The notes under the pieces are model-generated. The model saw only the letters and a program-made list of their open reading frames with translations. It searched no databases and was not told the origin of the DNA. 64,000 bases of DNA. Source: Monilinia fructicola (taxonomy: Eukaryota; Ascomycota; Leotiomycetes; Helotiales; Sclerotiniaceae). Both the position numbers and the translations under genes were made by a program. This document shows positions 49,205 through 61,100 of the stretch, piece by piece (position 1 is the stretch's first letter; the number at the start of each line of letters is the position of its first letter). Where the stretch lies: contig VICG01000001.1 in assembly GCA_008692225.1 (NCBI GenBank), positions 3,139,501 through 3,203,500 of the forward strand, written 5' to 3'.

Positions 49205-50113
49205 CTAGATCGCCTTATTGATTCCAGCGACCCCAAGCAAGCCTCCTAGTGATTCAACTCTGAACTTCCTCTTCTTCAGTCCCCCAAGAATCAACTCTAA
49301 CTGAGTAGCAGAATATGACCTCCTATCATGCATGATAATAATCCCCCCTGGTCTTGCCATACTCAATACATGCTTCGCATTGACTCTTGGATTGTGAATT
49401 TGCGGATCATGAGGATATATACTGCCTAGAGCAACGCGATACCCCAATTCCCTAGCTATACCTAACATTTGACCATTGAAAAATCCAGATCCTGGCCGAA
49501 AATACTTGGGTGAAACTTTTGACCCAGCAATAGGACGGTTGGCGGGTAGTAGAGCCTCGACTTCCTTAATCTGACGTTCTAACTCGGATAATGGAAGAGA
49601 TATTGAAGGCTCATCGGCCCAGGCATGGTTTCCCAATTCGTGACCTTCATTATGAATCCTTTGAATTATTTCTGGATGTGATGCAACCTGACCTCCTATG
49701 ACAAAGAATGTTGCTTTCGCATCGTAAATCTTCAGCAAATCTAAGATTCGAGCTGTTTCACCAGATGGTGCATCATCTATCGTCAAAGCGACAACTTGAT
49801 GAGAATTTGATAAAGGTATATGAAATAAGACATCAGGATATTTCCATTGAAGGTAGTTGATGACGACTTTTGGTGGTTTATAGATGATGTAGCCCATTAA
49901 GAGCACCACTGAAAGAAGAGCTAGAAGAGTGAGAAGAATCATCTTCATCAAAGTGAAAGGTGATCGATCTTGTTGTCGATTCGGTAAATCATATGAATTT
50001 ACACCTCGTTCTTCGTCATCTATTTTGACATGCTTTGGTTGGCCTGGAGTAGACCAAGACGAGGAACCAAAGCGTTGAATTCTGCGTATAAGAGCGCCTA
50101 TGCTGAGACGCAT
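49205..50113 (-). CDS. Membrane-anchored polysaccharide (chitin-like) deacetylase
   Basis: A single-exon NodB-fold (CE4) protein of 302 residues from ATG 50113-50111. It has a basic, Ser-rich cytosolic tail, one TM helix at residues ~57-78 and a lumenal or external catalytic domain. Motif 1 is TIDDAPSG (Asp113, Asp114), motif 2 GHELGNHAWADEPS, motif 3 KYFRPGSGFF (Arg206) and motif 5 IIIMHDR (His262). In motif 2 the second metal His of HxxxH is Asp167, so metal binding may differ from standard chitin deacetylases. CE4 enzymes remove acetyl groups from chitin or peptidoglycan-like sugars; the true substrate is unknown. A type II membrane anchor suggests the Golgi or cell surface. Confidence 0.9.
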   Translation of the reverse strand: MRLSIGALIRRIQRFGSSSWSTPGQPKHVKIDDEERGVNSYDLPNRQQDRSPFTLMKMILLTLLALLSVVLLMGYIIYKPPKVVINYLQWKYPDVLFHIPLSNSHQVVALTIDDAPSGETARILDLLKIYDAKATFFVIGGQVASHPEIIQRIHNEGHELGNHAWADEPSISLPLSELERQIKEVEALLPANRPIAGSKVSPKYFRPGSGFFNGQMLGIARELGYRVALGSIYPHDPQIHNPRVNAKHVLSMARPGGIIIMHDRRSYSATQLELILGGLKKRKFRVESLGGLLGVAGINKAI

Positions 50114-52258
50114 TGGAGTATGAGGTATTGAACTTATATATTAATCATTCTTGAACGAGCTAAGTTTCAGTTGAAAAATGGATGAGGTGTCGAGAATATG
50201 TCATGTGAAGAAAATAGGAGGTGGAGTAGAGCAGATAGCTCACTTCCAGGATTATCTAATGTGGCTGAAATAAGATACCTGATTGGCTTGAAGCAAGTTA
50301 GCTCAAAACATTCACTTTTAGCCACATGGATGGGGTCAGCCACAAGTTCTTATCATTTAACCAACCTTACATCGATCAATCACCATCGACATACATCATT
50401 TATCGAGTTGGATAGCTAAGACTCCCGAGGTCTTTTCTCCCGGAGTTGGTGGAGGATAGAAGGGAGGGAGGATAGAAGAAAAGGAGAAAAGAAAGGATGA
50501 TATTGCCAAGTCAAAGATTTGATGCTCTGTATTATGATTACCTGATCTATTGTAAGGTCAATATGTCAATACACTGTGACAAGACAATCTACCTTGGTAT
50601 CATGGAGTTGGATATGTCAAAGAAAGATGTTGGCTATTAGGTTCTAGGGATTCGGGTCTGCCCGAGGAATTATGATGATTTACTATATAAATAGTTTTGA
50701 TTTATCTTTTATCCAATAATCCCAACGATTAATACATTTTTATATAGCTTACAGTCAGCCACACAGTCAGTCAGTCAGTCAGTCAGTCAGTCAGTCAGTC
50801 AGTCAGCCAGTCAGTAATCTTACTATTTACCTTTTGAGATAACATATATATATACATCCATGGATATCATCATGTCTTTGGTGGAAGAGACAACCTTTCC
50901 CCCTCGCCCCCTTCCCCGCTTCCCCCCTTCTCAAGCATGAAAGTTTATGTTTAGAGCCTAATTGTTGATGTTTTGACTCAAGTGAAGCTCTTACAAGAAG
51001 TAAGTATGCAGGTAAGTTCAATATGTAGTAATCAAGTAGTATTCTTGTCATTAGATTGAAGTGAAGTCAAATGAATAATCTACTCCGTACATGCGGACGG
51101 TCACGTGGGGGAGGGAAGGGGAACAGAAGAAAACGATGTCATAGCTAATCAACTAATTAACTAACGACCTCGTCTGGGGAAATGCTGGATAATGCTGGCT
51201 GGTGTGGATGCGGTGTGAGATTTTTTTTACAGCTGACAATTCAATCCCTTGGCATTGGCATACACATTGCACAGCACCAACAAATACTGTTGAACTATTC
51301 CAAGGTTACTCACGAAGGGTAATCAGGGTAATCAGGGTGATCATGGCAATCAGATAATCCAATCGTTCTACTGCTTACCTTGTCTCTTCTCTCTCCTCTC
51401 TCTCTCTCCAACTTGTTCGTTTGTCTTTTCCTACGAATGAATGAACCCTCTTGGATTTATCTACCAATTAAGTGAGTTCCCACCTACCTGGCGACTTCTC
51501 GCATATCTTACTCTACAATATCTACTCCGTATACACTGGTATACACTGGTATATACCAGTATATACTTACCACGGGGTATATATACATACCATATATACC
51601 TACCATATCTCCGTCTACGTATGGAAAAGCACAGCCTCGTCTTAATGCATATGTTCGATCCAATTACTATTGATACTTAAAAATCTACCCTCATCCCTCG
51701 ACGAAAGAATCCATCCACGTGTGATCTTCGTGCTTCTTGGCTTCGGAAAGGGATCTTTCAAATGGGCTGTGCCGTTGCATTGAGATTGAGAAGAAATCGA
51801 TCGATTATTCCTGTAGCAGTCTGACCAAAGGTTAACTAATTAGAACTGTCCAGTCCAGTCCACCTTAACCTGAACCTTACTCTACAAGCCACCCACCCAA
51901 AAGATCTCGAAGGGAAGTTGTCGGATCACCCTCAGGTCTGTTATTGTTATCCATCCATGTCGAACGTTACCTGATTTATGCCCAACAGGTAACTACTAGG
52001 TAACTGTCAAGGGACAATTCACTTCTAGATTTTGGTATGCATCTGCATACCTGGGTAACGATCAACAAAGTGTTGGGTTGAGTAGGATCACTCGGTGAAT
52101 CAATCAGGCAAGCCTGCGTGATCGCTTGAGAAGACTCGCCAGGTACTCTGGAGATTGTCTTTCGAGAGGTATCAAGGTATCAAGAACATCTATCTATTCA
52201 GCAAGTACTTCTGGCGGTGATATTTGTGTCACAAAGGAGTCAATTGCGCACAGGAAGG
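50114..52258. other. Divergent intergenic region
   Basis: The shared 5' region of the deacetylase and transporter genes. It contains a CAGT tetranucleotide repeat (50764-50814), a GGTAATCAGG-type repeat near 51318-51340, and TATACCAGTATA repeats near 51535-51600. No gene is supported. Confidence 0.5.
50764..50814. repeat. CAGT microsatellite
   Basis: About twelve CAGT units, with one CAGC interruption near the end. Confidence 0.95.
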
Positions 52259-54629
52259 ATGTCAACGGTCGACCTTGATACCAATAAAATAAAGGATTGG
52301 CGATCCATTGTCACACTTATCATATTCGTCATAACTAGTAAGCACAGAATATATCTCAAACAAGCCGGCTCTTCTCAATTAACTCTACTTGAATCACACA
52401 GATGTTATTGTTCTTTTCCCCTTTCACGTCCCGATATATGTTCCTCGAACACTTTCAAATTCGTTTCTGGATGCATTAAGCCATTTGCGCTTGATTCCAC
52501 CGCGGGGAGACAACTATCAACATGATCGCCAAGATGGTCGAAGTGAAAAAGTCACGCGTTTCGTGAAACTCAACTTCCCTCTAAACTTTGTGACGGCACC
52601 TTTAATGGCGGATCTCTTTCTTCTCGCCATCTTGGCCATAGGCAGAAAAGAAGTGCACGATGGGACGGTGGGGGCAAATAGTATCAACCCGATTGATATA
52701 ATGGTTTTCTTCATCACGCTAGCATACATTGCCATTTCAATCGACGCCTCCGGTCTCATCAGATACCTGGCATTCAAAGTGCTTCAGAAGGGCGGCAAGG
52801 TCGGACACCGATTGTTCTTCTTCCTCTATGCCTTCTTTTTCTGTCTAGGGACATTCATCGGAAACGATCCTATTATTCTTTCTGGGACCGCCTTTCTTGC
52901 CTACCTGACGCGGGTATCAAGTAATATCATTCACCCCCGAGCGTGGATCTTCACACAATTTGCGGTTGCCAATATCGCCTCGGCCATTCTCGTTTCCTCC
53001 AACCCAACGAATCTTGTCCTCGCTGGCGCGTTTGGTATCAAGTTCATCGAGTACACTGCAAACATGATTGTTCCGGTAGTTGTCACGGCAATCGTCTTAT
53101 TCCCATTCTTGCTGTACATTGTCTTCGCTGATGAAGCTCTTATCCCACTATCAATCAAAATGCACGAGCTCTCCGACGAAGCCAAAAAGAAGAAGCCGGT
53201 GAACCCAAACATCCCCAACGCGAAAGGAAACTCGAGCGAAGAGCAACAGGATGACCTTGCGGAAAACAAACAGCTCTCTCTGGAAGAGATCATGAATCCT
53301 TTTGTGGATAGGAAGGGAGCGGCGTTTGGGGCCGTTCTCATGGCTGCCACGCTCGTTACGGTTCTGGCACTCAACGCAGTCAGCCAGAGTAACGGAGAAC
53401 ATCCGGTGTTCTGGGTCACTTTACCAGCCGCATTTGTCATGTTTGTTTGGGAAGTTTCGCTTGGATGGATCAATCGGCACGAGACTCGTGAGATAGCTCG
53501 CAAGGGACGTCATGAAGTTGAACTCGCGCGAGCTGAGCGAACAATTAGAGAAGAGGAGGAAGCGGATCAACTCATCTTAGAGCAAGAGCAGTGCGAAATC
53601 AAAACCACCAGTGGAGCACCTAGAGCCCCAACGCAGTCACCGGAGGCAGTCGAAATGACAAGTCTGAAAGGCGAGGGTGGCGTTTTAGCTGATCACCGTC
53701 GTCGTGCCCCTACGCTTTTGGTGTCGGAGAATATCGACGGACAGAATCGGGTATTGAGCACCCAAGAGGACTCCTCCATCTCGACGCCCATCCTCAAAGA
53801 CGACAACCTACAAAACAGTCGCTCCTCAACCAGCGCCGTGAGTACCCCAGACGAGAAAAGGGAAGCGATCCTCACCGACTCCCCCACGCCACCAAACGGC
53901 ACCTCAACCCCCCCGACGGACCCCGTCAAGCGAAGAGCCTCCGAACGACTCTCCCGGCAAATCGAAGTGCACAAACACGAACGCGCAACCTTGGTTTCCC
54001 TCCTCAAAGACGCATATCTCTGGTCTCAAGAAACCTTCCCCACCGTCACCGCCGTCGTCGCCCACCTCCCCTTCGCCCTCGTCCCCTTTGCCTTCTCCAT
54101 GTTCGTGCTCGTCCAGGCCCTCGTGACCAAAGGATGGGTCCCCGTATTCGCATACGGATGGGACCACTGGGTCAACAAGACGGGCACCGTCGGCGCCATC
54201 GGCGGCATGGGATTCCTCTCCTGCATCCTCTGCAACGTAAGCCCCCCCCCTCCCCCTCTCCTCCCCCCCCGCTAACCCCCACAGTTCGCCGGAACCAACA
54301 TCGGCACCACCATCCTCCTCAGCCGCACCATCCAAACCTGGCAGCAGATCCACGCGCACAACGGCCTCCCCATCAGCAACCGCACCTTCTGGGGCACCGT
54401 CTACGCCATGGCGCTCGGCGTCAACTACGGCGCCTTCAGCACCGCCTTTAGCGCCTCGCTCGCCGGCCTCCTGTGGCGCGACATCCTCGCCCGCAAACAC
54501 ATCCACGTGCGCCGTCTCGATTTCGCCCGCGTCAACCTGCCCATCGTCGCCATCGCCATGGCCGTCGGCTGCGCCGTCTTGGTCGCGGAGGTCTATGTCG
54601 TGCGGGGCCCGGAGCGGTATGATGCGTGA
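52259..54629 (+). CDS. Citrate/arsenite-type ion transporter (IT superfamily)
   Basis: A polytopic membrane transporter related to CitMHS, ArsB and NhaD carriers. Exons are 52259-52337, 52402-54236 and 54285-54629, all in phase, 752 residues. About 11-12 hydrophobic helices are visible, split by a long charged cytosolic loop (about residues 250-560 with KKKKP, EEEADQLILEQEQ and Ser/Thr/Pro stretches). The two pore hairpins carry SSNPTNLVLAG (N-terminal half) and NFAGTNIGTTILLSR (C-terminal half), typical of this fold. The ion cannot be told from sequence. G+C, particularly at third positions, rises sharply over the last ~700 bp, and the 48-nt second intron is almost all C, unlike the rest of the gene. 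Confidence 0.88.
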
Positions 54630-55890
54630 CGGGGAGTCGGTAGACGATATGCTGTGCTATGACATGTATGAGACAACATCGACAGTATACAATAATAAAA
54701 CACAACAACACGCAGGCTAGACAGAAGCCCAGAGACGAGGAAAGGATGCTGCAGCATTTGCATCATGGTCATGCGAGCAACGCTCCATATCGATTTCAAA
54801 ACCGACATGGGTAAAGGGTAGAGGGTAGAGTGCGAAGCTGGACCGGTTTCGAGGCGCTGGGGGGGCGATTGGCTGGTTTGCTGGGCGTGATGTTTCTTCT
54901 GGTGGGGCTTTTTGGGGAGCTTGTGCTTGCTTGCTCATTCATTCATGATTGGCGTGATTGGTCGGTCGGGCGGGGAGGGGATGATCGGTCAAGATTCTAG
55001 AGATGGGTGGGGGAAGTTGGTGGGTGGATGGATGGGTATTTATGCCGTTTCTTCACCATCTCTCTCTCTCCCACACACACACACACACACACACACATGA
55101 TCGCTTGCACATATACGTTTGATATATCTTTAACACGATGATGATTTCTCATTCGTCACTATTCTTACTACAACTACTACTACCAAGATCTTTCTCGTCA
55201 CTATTTATTCCACTCCGCTATCATACATGACAAATCTAACAAGTATGTTAACAAGTCAACACATCCATCTGTGCTTGGCCCGCGCCACTTTCAACTCCTT
55301 TTATCTTCCTCCATATTCCCCCGACAACTTCTCTTCAAAATTTAAGCATTATATCCAATTCAATACATGCCCATACCATAATGCAACATGTCTCCAACAA
55401 CCCCTCCCCAGAGATTCCCCCCTTGCATGGTAGGGTACACCCTCTCCACCCCCCGCCCCCCAAGCCCAACGAAAAGAGAGATAACTCCGATCATGCAAGA
55501 TCAAGATGTAGTACAGTACAATGTCATGGTATGACATCAATTTTCACCAACAAGAAAAATGTAAGTAGCAGTAGTGGGATTATTATCCAAAAATAAAAGC
55601 CGGTAAAAGTCGACCAAGGAGAACATGAGAGGGAATTTTGTGGAAGTCCAAAAAAATTTATATATAAAAAAAAAAGGAAAAAAACGCCGGACGCGGACTG
55701 AGTTATCGGTTTCTATATCAAAATGATCCCATTACCACGCCTTGCAAGGAACGAAACCCAGCATATGTAACAACATAGGATATTGTAAACAAGGACATGA
55801 AGATGCCGTAACGCTAATGCCAATGAAGGAAAGATAAGAACATAAAGTGACAGCTTGGAATGCAAGATTAGAGTACACAAGTGAGGGGTA
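54630..55890. other. Intergenic between convergent genes
   Basis: No gene. It contains an AC dinucleotide repeat at about 55071-55097 and an A-rich run near 55660-55685. Confidence 0.5.
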
Positions 55891-58110
55891 TCATATTCTA
55901 GTTTTGGTACCGAGGTTCAACCAACTCATGTCTGAAGGGATTGAAGGTTGATTTTGTTGTTGTAGAGGTGGTGGTGGTTGAGGGAGTTGGGGCGCAAAAT
56001 CGCTTGTGCCAACTGTATCTCTGTTTGCGGTTGTATATACGCTGACCGTATAAGCGTTGCTTGGTCGACTATGATGACCCATTGCCCATGATTCTGGATC
56101 ATGAACACTTTCTGGAACTCCACTCGAGTAGAGATCAGATCTATCATCATAGGATGAAGAATTGCTAACATACGAGTCCGGTCGAAGGCCTTCAATCGTA
56201 CCTGACATCTCTGCAGCTACCGGGAAATGACTTCCAGCTGTAGATACGGTAGGACTATTGGTGGCTACTCGGTATAGTGGAGTATCTCCTGGGATTGGAA
56301 TCTTGAGAGGAGGAACTAAAGCGGATGTTGTGGTGATTTGGCTTGGAAATCTCTGATTGTTCACTTGGGTTGTCAACCTTGGATCAGAGTAGCGTGAGGT
56401 GGCGTCATCATCACCAGTGGTTGTATTTCGTTTCGATTCCCCAAACCCTAAGAAACTCGTCATGGCACTTCCCCCAGACCAATATCGATTCCAACCTGAC
56501 GATCTTCTGGTACTGCCTTGTCTTTGTGTTCCAGGATTTCGAGGTCGCGGTGTTACCGTCTCTTCGCCAAATGATACCTCTTTTGCCAATGCATTCTGAG
56601 CAAAGGACTGTTCCGGTGGTGTAGGTTCATTTACGGTAAGTTTGTAGTTCCCATTGAAATGACTACTTGCACGACTTCCCACGCTCCCATGACCTTTATC
56701 ATCATCCCCCCTTCGGTGTCCCATGCGTCCCATTAAGATAGCCATTGACGAATATGAACCCTGAGATGCAGATGGTCCATGCTGCGGCGGCATTGATGGG
56801 TGCATATCTGCTGGGCCGCGATCCGAAAATTCCAACCCATTCTTCTCAAGAGGATATTCGTTTTCCTGCGCATTCTTGATGTCTCTCTGTTTACGTCGCC
56901 ATCGGAAGAGAATCAACAAAGCAATCAAAAGGAGAGCCGCTCCAATTATGGATCCCAGTACCGCACCTAGTACCTTGACTGGAAATGTATCGGCAACCTG
57001 GTCATTTGAGTCACTTGATATGGCAGTAGAGTTACCCGTACTTGTAGGTATGGAAGAGCTTGTAACCGACGAGGACGTCGACGGTATGACCTTTTGTGTG
57101 GTGGTGGATTTGACCAACATCGATGTGGCATTGATCCATGCATTTTCCTTCGCTTCGAATATACACAGAACATCGTTCTCGTTTCCACCTGATATTACTA
57201 CTTGTCCAGCTGCCCCCATCGCGACCGAACATGATGTCCTTGTAGATTTTGGAGCCAATGTTCCATTATAAGCAGGCCAGTCAGCCACGGTCAGACTACT
57301 CCTTCTGCTCTTTGAAGCTTGTGTTCCTGTGGTGCTTTTCGATACAATGGCTTTCGCATTCTTGACTGGTTTCCCGGAGCCATTCACCAGTACGGTTCTA
57401 TTGACGGAATTTGGCGAGACCGTCATGTCGAAAGTATAAAGATTTTTGCTCCCATCATCGCCCGTCACTACAACTGCTTTTACTGCGGAGGCGTTATATA
57501 TCGGAGACGCCAAGCTTATATTTGAGTTGACCCAGGAGGTTGCGGGATCAAATTCCATCACGTCCGTATTCGTGTCCGTGCCGCCAATGTAAATTGCAGA
57601 GTGAGATGACCATGGAAGTAAAGTAGGTTGTATGGCGGGGGGCGCAATCGCCTGAAATGATAGAACATTATATGGCGGCGATGCTGCGATTGTGAAGGTC
57701 TGAGAGGATGCATGTTTACCACCATCCTGAGTGCCCGCATACATCAAAATCGAGTCCGATCCGTTCAAGTAAACCGCACTATGCCATAGTCGATTTTGGG
57801 CGACTGATACCGTCGTAGTGATGGTTTCCCATTTGCCATCATTAAAACTATATCGCTGGAGACCTGGGTACGTGCTTGTCGCATTACTACTCGTTCCGCC
57901 GACAATGTATAGTGCATCCTGCCCATTCATAGGTGCTGCCTTTACACACACGCCCCCCTTCACTGGTTCTCCCTGCGGCAATTGCGTCCATTCCGCTCCC
58001 TGCACCAACGACAGCGATTGAAACGCCTCGCTGTTGTATGTATATAATGTGTTGTTGTATAATATCGAACAGGAATCATCCAGAGGATATTTCGGTTTTG
58101 GTAGAGCCAT
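55891..58110 (-). CDS. Kelch-type single-pass membrane glycoprotein
   Basis: A 739-residue protein from ATG 58110-58108; the in-frame codons upstream have no ATG before a stop. The N-terminal ~350 residues look like a kelch/galactose-oxidase beta-propeller (ALYIVGGTSS, ILMYAGTQDGG, AIYIGGTDTN, QVVISGGNEN) with about ten N-glycosylation sequons. Then come a Ser/Thr-rich stalk, a TM helix near residues 375-400 (AVLGSIIGAALLLIALLILF) followed by RWRRKQR, and a long Ser/Pro-rich cytosolic tail ending in Gln/Pro runs. This fits a wall-sensing or polarity-type receptor. Oddly, no signal peptide precedes PLDDSCSILYNN. A missed upstream exon is possible, but I could not find one. A 21-codon upstream ORF starting near 58145 overlaps the start. 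Confidence 0.8.
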   Translation of the reverse strand: MALPKPKYPLDDSCSILYNNTLYTYNSEAFQSLSLVQGAEWTQLPQGEPVKGGVCVKAAPMNGQDALYIVGGTSSNATSTYPGLQRYSFNDGKWETITTTVSVAQNRLWHSAVYLNGSDSILMYAGTQDGGKHASSQTFTIAASPPYNVLSFQAIAPPAIQPTLLPWSSHSAIYIGGTDTNTDVMEFDPATSWVNSNISLASPIYNASAVKAVVVTGDDGSKNLYTFDMTVSPNSVNRTVLVNGSGKPVKNAKAIVSKSTTGTQASKSRRSSLTVADWPAYNGTLAPKSTRTSCSVAMGAAGQVVISGGNENDVLCIFEAKENAWINATSMLVKSTTTQKVIPSTSSSVTSSSIPTSTGNSTAISSDSNDQVADTFPVKVLGAVLGSIIGAALLLIALLILFRWRRKQRDIKNAQENEYPLEKNGLEFSDRGPADMHPSMPPQHGPSASQGSYSSMAILMGRMGHRRGDDDKGHGSVGSRASSHFNGNYKLTVNEPTPPEQSFAQNALAKEVSFGEETVTPRPRNPGTQRQGSTRRSSGWNRYWSGGSAMTSFLGFGESKRNTTTGDDDATSRYSDPRLTTQVNNQRFPSQITTTSALVPPLKIPIPGDTPLYRVATNSPTVSTAGSHFPVAAEMSGTIEGLRPDSYVSNSSSYDDRSDLYSSGVPESVHDPESWAMGHHSRPSNAYTVSVYTTANRDTVGTSDFAPQLPQPPPPLQQQNQPSIPSDMSWLNLGTKTRI

Positions 58111-61100
58111 TATTATCGTGCTCAATCGTAGTCGTGTTCATTCGTTATTCAGGTCGCCGGGTATGCCGATCGACGCTACGAAGAGTAAAGGGTTCTTCCT
58201 CTCTTGCGTTGTGCTTCTCAGAACATCATGAGGCAACTGAGAAGGATTTGAAATGTCTATCAATGTGCCGATTGAAGGGATGCTATCAAAGCGACGAAAC
58301 GAAATGGTCGAATAGTGTATGTATCAGGTTTCGGCTGGATATCGGATTCGAATCAGTCGTCAACGACGGAGTATATCTTCAAGTAGTCGTGGGGCTTTTA
58401 ATAATTCATCGAGAGGCGTCGCAAGCCTGTAAGAAGTCACCGTCAAGATGGCCAATCGAGTGAAATTTAGGATGAAGATTCAATTCGTCCTGCCTTTGAA
58501 GTGTAAGGTATGGATGGATGAGATTTGGCAATGGATCCCCCGAGCGTGGGTAAGCTGAAACAAGCAAGTATAAATGAAAGACCCCAGTGTGCAACTTTAT
58601 TCTCTCGGATCATAAAACAGAGGAGAATGTGGTTGAGAAGATACAATGACGCCTCGAAAGAATGGGCAGGAAGAGAAAAAGAGAGACAGCAAATGAATGC
58701 ACAGCAATCGAAACACGGATGATGAATGGCACTGCACTGCACAAAAAAGAAAATGTCAGTATGGATGGGTGGATGGATGGATGGATGGATGGATAGCGAG
58801 CGAGCGAGAGAGATTAACGACTGATCAGGTTCAGTTTAGTCAGTCACTCCGTATCGTATTTGGCAACCCGCAACAATAGGAGTTGACCGGCTTTTCGAAT
58901 AATCACGCCCGGTTCCTGGGGGCAGGCCACGAATGGTACGAGGTAAGACCCGCCCTTTTTTGATCTACACAGTACCAAAGAGGCAAAGCCGAGGTTTTCT
59001 ATTCCTGAAGTACTTGATGCGAATTGAATTGTATGGCTGGCCGTGAAGTAAATAAGAGATTGTATATATTGTAAGATTATATATATGTGTGTGTGTGTGT
59101 ATGTGTGGGTGTGGGTGTGGGTGAGTGTATGTGTATGTATGTGTATGTATCTATCATATGTGTCTGGCTTCGGAAGGACCATCACCGGTAGATAGAGACT
59201 GTATTATAATAATAAAAGAGATGTAAGAATGTCTTTGAGATAACCAGTAAACGGGAGATTGTTCCTAGAATTCCAAAAAGAAGAATAATTTGATTGATTG
59301 AATGATTCAAGGCTTAGGATCAGAATGAAATTGTAAGAAGACTTCTCAAGACCTTCGATGGGGTGGGGTGGGATGTGATGGGATGGGATGGGATGGGATG
59401 GGATGGGATGGGATGAGTTTGATTTGGTGGAACAGGACAAGGAGGTGGAATTGATCCTTGGATGAATGTGTGAGTGTGAGTGTGAGTGAGTGTGAGTGTG
59501 AGTATATGCACTGTGTAGTATGTACTCTGTACTCTGTAGGTAGGAGGTATGTACCTAGTGAACAATGGTGATATGTTGCTCAATTTTGTTTTCCAACCGA
59601 ATGACGGGGATTCTTTTTTGGAAATAGGTATGGTTATGGTTATGGTTATGATTATGATATGGATGGATGGGTATGGATGGGTATGGGCATGGATACGATG
59701 GGTATCATGGGAACGGATATGGGTATGGATGGATACTGATTGGTATGGATTGGTATGGATTGGTATGGATGTATAGGACCTATGAATGTATTGGATCTGT
59801 GAATATATTATTGATATATGCGACGTAGGCGATATTCATGTGTATGTAATAATATTCAAGTGGTATACGGAGTAGAGAGAGAGAGTAGAGAGAGAGTAAG
59901 AAAGGGAGAGAGAGGGTGAGAGAGAGAGAGAAGAAGAGAGAGAGAGAGAGAGATTTCGATACTTGAGTGGAGAACGGGTCTGGAGACGATGTTGGTTTCT
60001 GGTATGATGCGTGTGGATGTATATGTGGTTGTGGATGTAGATATACAGTAGATGTATAGTAGATGTATAGTAGATGTACAGTAGATGTACAGTAGATGTA
60101 TCCTAGATGTATCCTAGATAGTGGGACTGTCTATATAATATGGTATGTCTCTTTTCTGTTCCCTTCGATCCTTATGGGTCGCTGTCGTTATCCATCAAAA
60201 ATAATATATGGGAGCATGAAAGTTCGATGTCGATTCCTGGATCTGAAGGAGGGACCTCGAGGATTAATTACAGGATGAATACTCGTACGGTAGCTGGTAG
60301 GTCTCGTATATGCGTGGCGTGTTTTGCGTGAATGGGTTGGAAGTTGGAACTTCCAGGTTGGAAGATCATTAATTAAAGACGGATCTGAGAGAGGTGGGTG
60401 GATATACAATATAAACGGTACGTACGGACTAAGGGCAGCGCAAATACGGTAGCAGGTATTAGATAGATTAAATCGATTGGTAGATAGATGACTGACTGGA
60501 TTTATGGATAGATTCCTAGAGTGATAGGTAGGTAGGAAGGAAAGAAAAGCAAAGCAAAGGAAGGATTTAGAAGAAGATAAGAATAGAGAGGGATGAGAGT
60601 GATAAGGAAGCATACCGAGTCACCGACCAATACGAATACAAATCGTCAAGGGGGGAAAGGGGAGGGGAGGGGAGGGGGAAGTTCATATGGGTTGATGTAC
60701 AGGGTATCAGAAAGGGGAGGATGGAGGAAAGATGGTGGTATATAAAGTAAGCGAGTAGGCGAGTAGGCGAGTAGGTGAGTAGATGAGTAGATGAGTAGCT
60801 GAGTAGCTAGATATCCTCCGTACTTGATATAATCTTTTCGTGCATGAGACGACAGGTTGATGTGTATATCAAGAGTATGTGATATACATGTGATATTCAA
60901 CAGGTAAGTGCAGAATAGAGAATAATAAGTGATGATTATAATGGTCTCTATGTTTGGACGACGGATGATGGATGACTAATCCCATGAATGATTGAGTGCA
61001 GCAGATATCAATATTGAGGATTGACTTGTGAGGATGGAGAATTGTTTGGATGTATGGTATGTTAAAGTGATGAATGGATGAATGGATGAATGGGTGAATG

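Noticed and set aside
53904..54506. 200-codon minus-strand Gly/Glu-rich ORF
   Set aside because: Antisense of the GC-rich transporter end.
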